From Firmicutes bacterium UBA911 (GTDB lineage Bacteria; Bacillota; Desulfotomaculia; Desulfotomaculales; Desulforudaceae): DNA of 14,844 nt. Of the stretch, positions 13,940 through 14,844 are shown one piece after another. The stretch covers positions 1 to 14,844 of the forward strand of contig DBEH01000050.1 of assembly GCA_002294005.1 (NCBI GenBank). Direction: 5' to 3'. Positions within the stretch are counted from its first letter, which is position 1, and each line of letters begins with the position of its first letter. Position numbers and translations under genes: made by a program. Below the pieces are notes generated by a model that had not been told where the DNA came from, made no database searches, and saw only the letters and a list, made by a program, of their open reading frames with translations.

Positions 13940-14623
13940 ATGTTCTCTTTCGACGAGGGCCAACTGACCAAGGGTCTGCGGAGTTGCCTGGAGAATGCGG
14001 ACCGCCTGGTTCAGGAGTCGGACCTCCTGTACGGCGCGGGGCACCTGGAGCGGTCCCTGGCGCTGGCGGTGCTGGCTCTGGAAGAACTGGGCAAGCTGAT
14101 CTGCATCAACGGGCTGGCCTTCTCCCTGACCCGGAGCAGCCGGGGCGAGGAGTCTTTCCACCACGTCCGCAAGACGCACCAGGCCAAGCTTTCGGCGCTT
14201 TACTCCTTTCCCCTGGTCATTTTCCAGTTTGCGCGGTTGGATGAACGCGTCTTCGCGGACGAGACGCGCAACAAGAGCATACATAAAATCATTCAGGGCT
14301 TTCATGGCCATATGGAACGACTTGAGCCGTGGATCGGCGGCATGGACAACCTGGAAGGCTTGAACCGCTGGAAACAACAGGCCCTCTACGTGGACTTCGA
14401 CGACGAACAGGGCTTCACGGGCCCGTCCGGGTGCGACCCGGAACTGGTGACCGCGGTGCAGGGACTGGCCCGGCATATGGTCGACGGCCTGAGAAAAGTG
14501 CTTCTCGGCAACCTGGACCGTTACGCCGAAGCGATCCGGGCGATTCGCCGCACGGTGACCCCGGAGGAGTTCAGCAAGATCGAGCGGTGGATTGCCGAAG
14601 AACTCAAGCAGATCAGGGGCTAG
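13940..14623 (+). CDS. AbiV-family HEPN protein (putative abortive infection)
   Basis: The 227-residue, mostly helical protein matches the AbiV (HEPN) family pattern: an N-terminal helix with a run of Leu/Ala, then LAVLALEELGKLI (about 44-56). AbiV of Lactococcus is an abortive-infection phage-defence protein acting in the cytoplasm. RNKSIH (Arg110-His115) fits the HEPN ribonuclease motif R-x4-6-H, so an RNase mechanism is possible; this is inference. ATG 13940 lies 11 bases after a G6 run; GTG 13928 is the alternative, only four residues longer. It stands as a single gene after the pstS terminator and about 180 bp before tRNA-Cys, with no visible toxin-antitoxin partner. Confidence 0.75.
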   Translation: MFSFDEGQLTKGLRSCLENADRLVQESDLLYGAGHLERSLALAVLALEELGKLICINGLAFSLTRSSRGEESFHHVRKTHQAKLSALYSFPLVIFQFARLDERVFADETRNKSIHKIIQGFHGHMERLEPWIGGMDNLEGLNRWKQQALYVDFDDEQGFTGPSGCDPELVTAVQGLARHMVDGLRKVLLGNLDRYAEAIRAIRRTVTPEEFSKIERWIAEELKQIRG

Positions 14624-14719
14624 ACGGACGGCGGTTAGCCCGGCGGCACTGCCAAACGCCGAAGCCCGGCGGCCATCAGTCCGATCAGCCCGGGACCGAC
14701 GCATACCGTTGAGGCGCCC

Positions 14720-14755
14720 GATCAGCCCCGCGATCAGCACTGCGATCAGCCCGTG
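14720..14755 (+). repeat. Three-unit 12-bp tandem repeat
   Basis: GATCAGCCCCGC, GATCAGCACTGC and GATCAGCCCGTG follow each other with exact 12-bp period, ending a few bases before the tRNA promoter. A further GATCAGCCCGGG stands at 14683-14694, out of register by one base. A separate direct repeat, GCCCGGCGGC, occurs at 14638-14647 and 14664-14673. Confidence 0.7.
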
Positions 14756-14759
14756 CACC

Positions 14760-14788
14760 TTGAAACCTGGCGCCGGTTGTGGTAAACT
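14760..14788 (+). promoter_or_regulatory. Promoter of tRNA-Cys
   Basis: TTGAAA (14760-14765) and TAAACT (14783-14788) are separated by 17 bp, and the tRNA begins 12 bp after the -10. This is a good vegetative promoter with ideal spacing. Confidence 0.7.
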
Positions 14789-14800
14789 GAACTTCACCGG

Positions 14801-14844
14801 GGCGGCGTAGCCAAATGGCTAAGGCGACGGTCTGCAAAACCGTT
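14801..14844 (+). tRNA. tRNA-Cys (GCA), 5' part, cut by window end
   Basis: The acceptor 5' strand GGCGGCG (14801-14807), D arm GCC...GGC (14810-14825) and anticodon stem ACGGU/ACCGU (14827-14831/14839-14843) are visible. The loop CTGCAAA carries anticodon GCA at 14834-14836, which reads cysteine codons. The variable loop, T arm and 3' end lie beyond the window, so only 44 nt are seen. Confidence 0.93.

Noticed and set aside
13713..13967. Short + strand frames between pstS and the AbiV-like gene
   Set aside because: They run through the terminator stem, lack ribosome sites and have no recognisable domain.
13778..14797. Open frame on the - strand across the AbiV-like gene
   Set aside because: The + strand frame has a clear family match; the reverse frame has none. 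Its GLIAVLIAGLIG stretch is only the 12-bp repeat read backwards.

Overview
The window is a chromosomal segment of a high-GC, low-oxygen bacterium, most likely a Gram-positive clostridium of the Desulfotomaculum/Pelotomaculum/Moorella type. This is inference from four things: strong Shine-Dalgarno sites with mixed ATG/GTG/TTG starts, multi-subunit 2-oxoacid:ferredoxin oxidoreductase genes, an archaeal-type CO dehydrogenase subunit homologue, and 11-bp-period TTAACC boxes that resemble Bacillus-type Pho boxes. All genes read on the + strand. I see no insertion sequence, CRISPR array or prophage gene.

Layout. (1) 1-2730: purE and purK (bicarbonate-dependent carboxylation of AIR in purine synthesis), overlapping by 4 bp, followed by a DUF6671-type zinc-ribbon protein. 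(2) 2856-3119: a small zf-TFIIB-type zinc-ribbon protein. (3) 3120-4459: a non-coding leader of about 330 bp and an SbtA-like membrane transporter (Na+/bicarbonate family). A 22-bp element containing TGnTAGGAT and TATAAT precedes both this unit and purE. (4) 4575-10314: a seven-gene cluster made of a CdhB-like subunit (CO dehydrogenase/acetyl-CoA synthase epsilon family), alpha, beta, gamma and a 2x[4Fe-4S] ferredoxin (delta) of a 2-oxoacid:ferredoxin oxidoreductase, then a second alpha-beta pair. (5) 10449-10667: a small charged helical protein. (6) 10739-13651: phosphate uptake. pstC-pstA and pstS each have their own four-repeat Pho box with identical geometry. pstS also has a long structured 5' leader. 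No pstB or phoU is present in the window. (7) 13734-14844: a strong terminator, an AbiV-family HEPN protein with an RNKSIH motif, a short 12-bp tandem repeat, and a tRNA-Cys (anticodon GCA) with a good promoter, cut by the window end.

How the parts fit. The oxidoreductase cluster should transfer electrons between a 2-oxoacid (plus CoA) and ferredoxin, releasing or fixing CO2. The duplicated catalytic pair probably shares the single gamma and delta subunits, and the CdhB-like protein is an unusual extra partner. PurK and the SbtA-like carrier both handle bicarbonate and share an upstream element, which hints at a common CO2/bicarbonate theme. The Pst genes form a phosphate-starvation regulon whose ATPase must be encoded elsewhere.

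The most interesting items are the CdhB-alpha-beta-gamma-delta-alpha'-beta' cluster, the paired Pho promoters, the structured pstS leader, and the shared upstream element.
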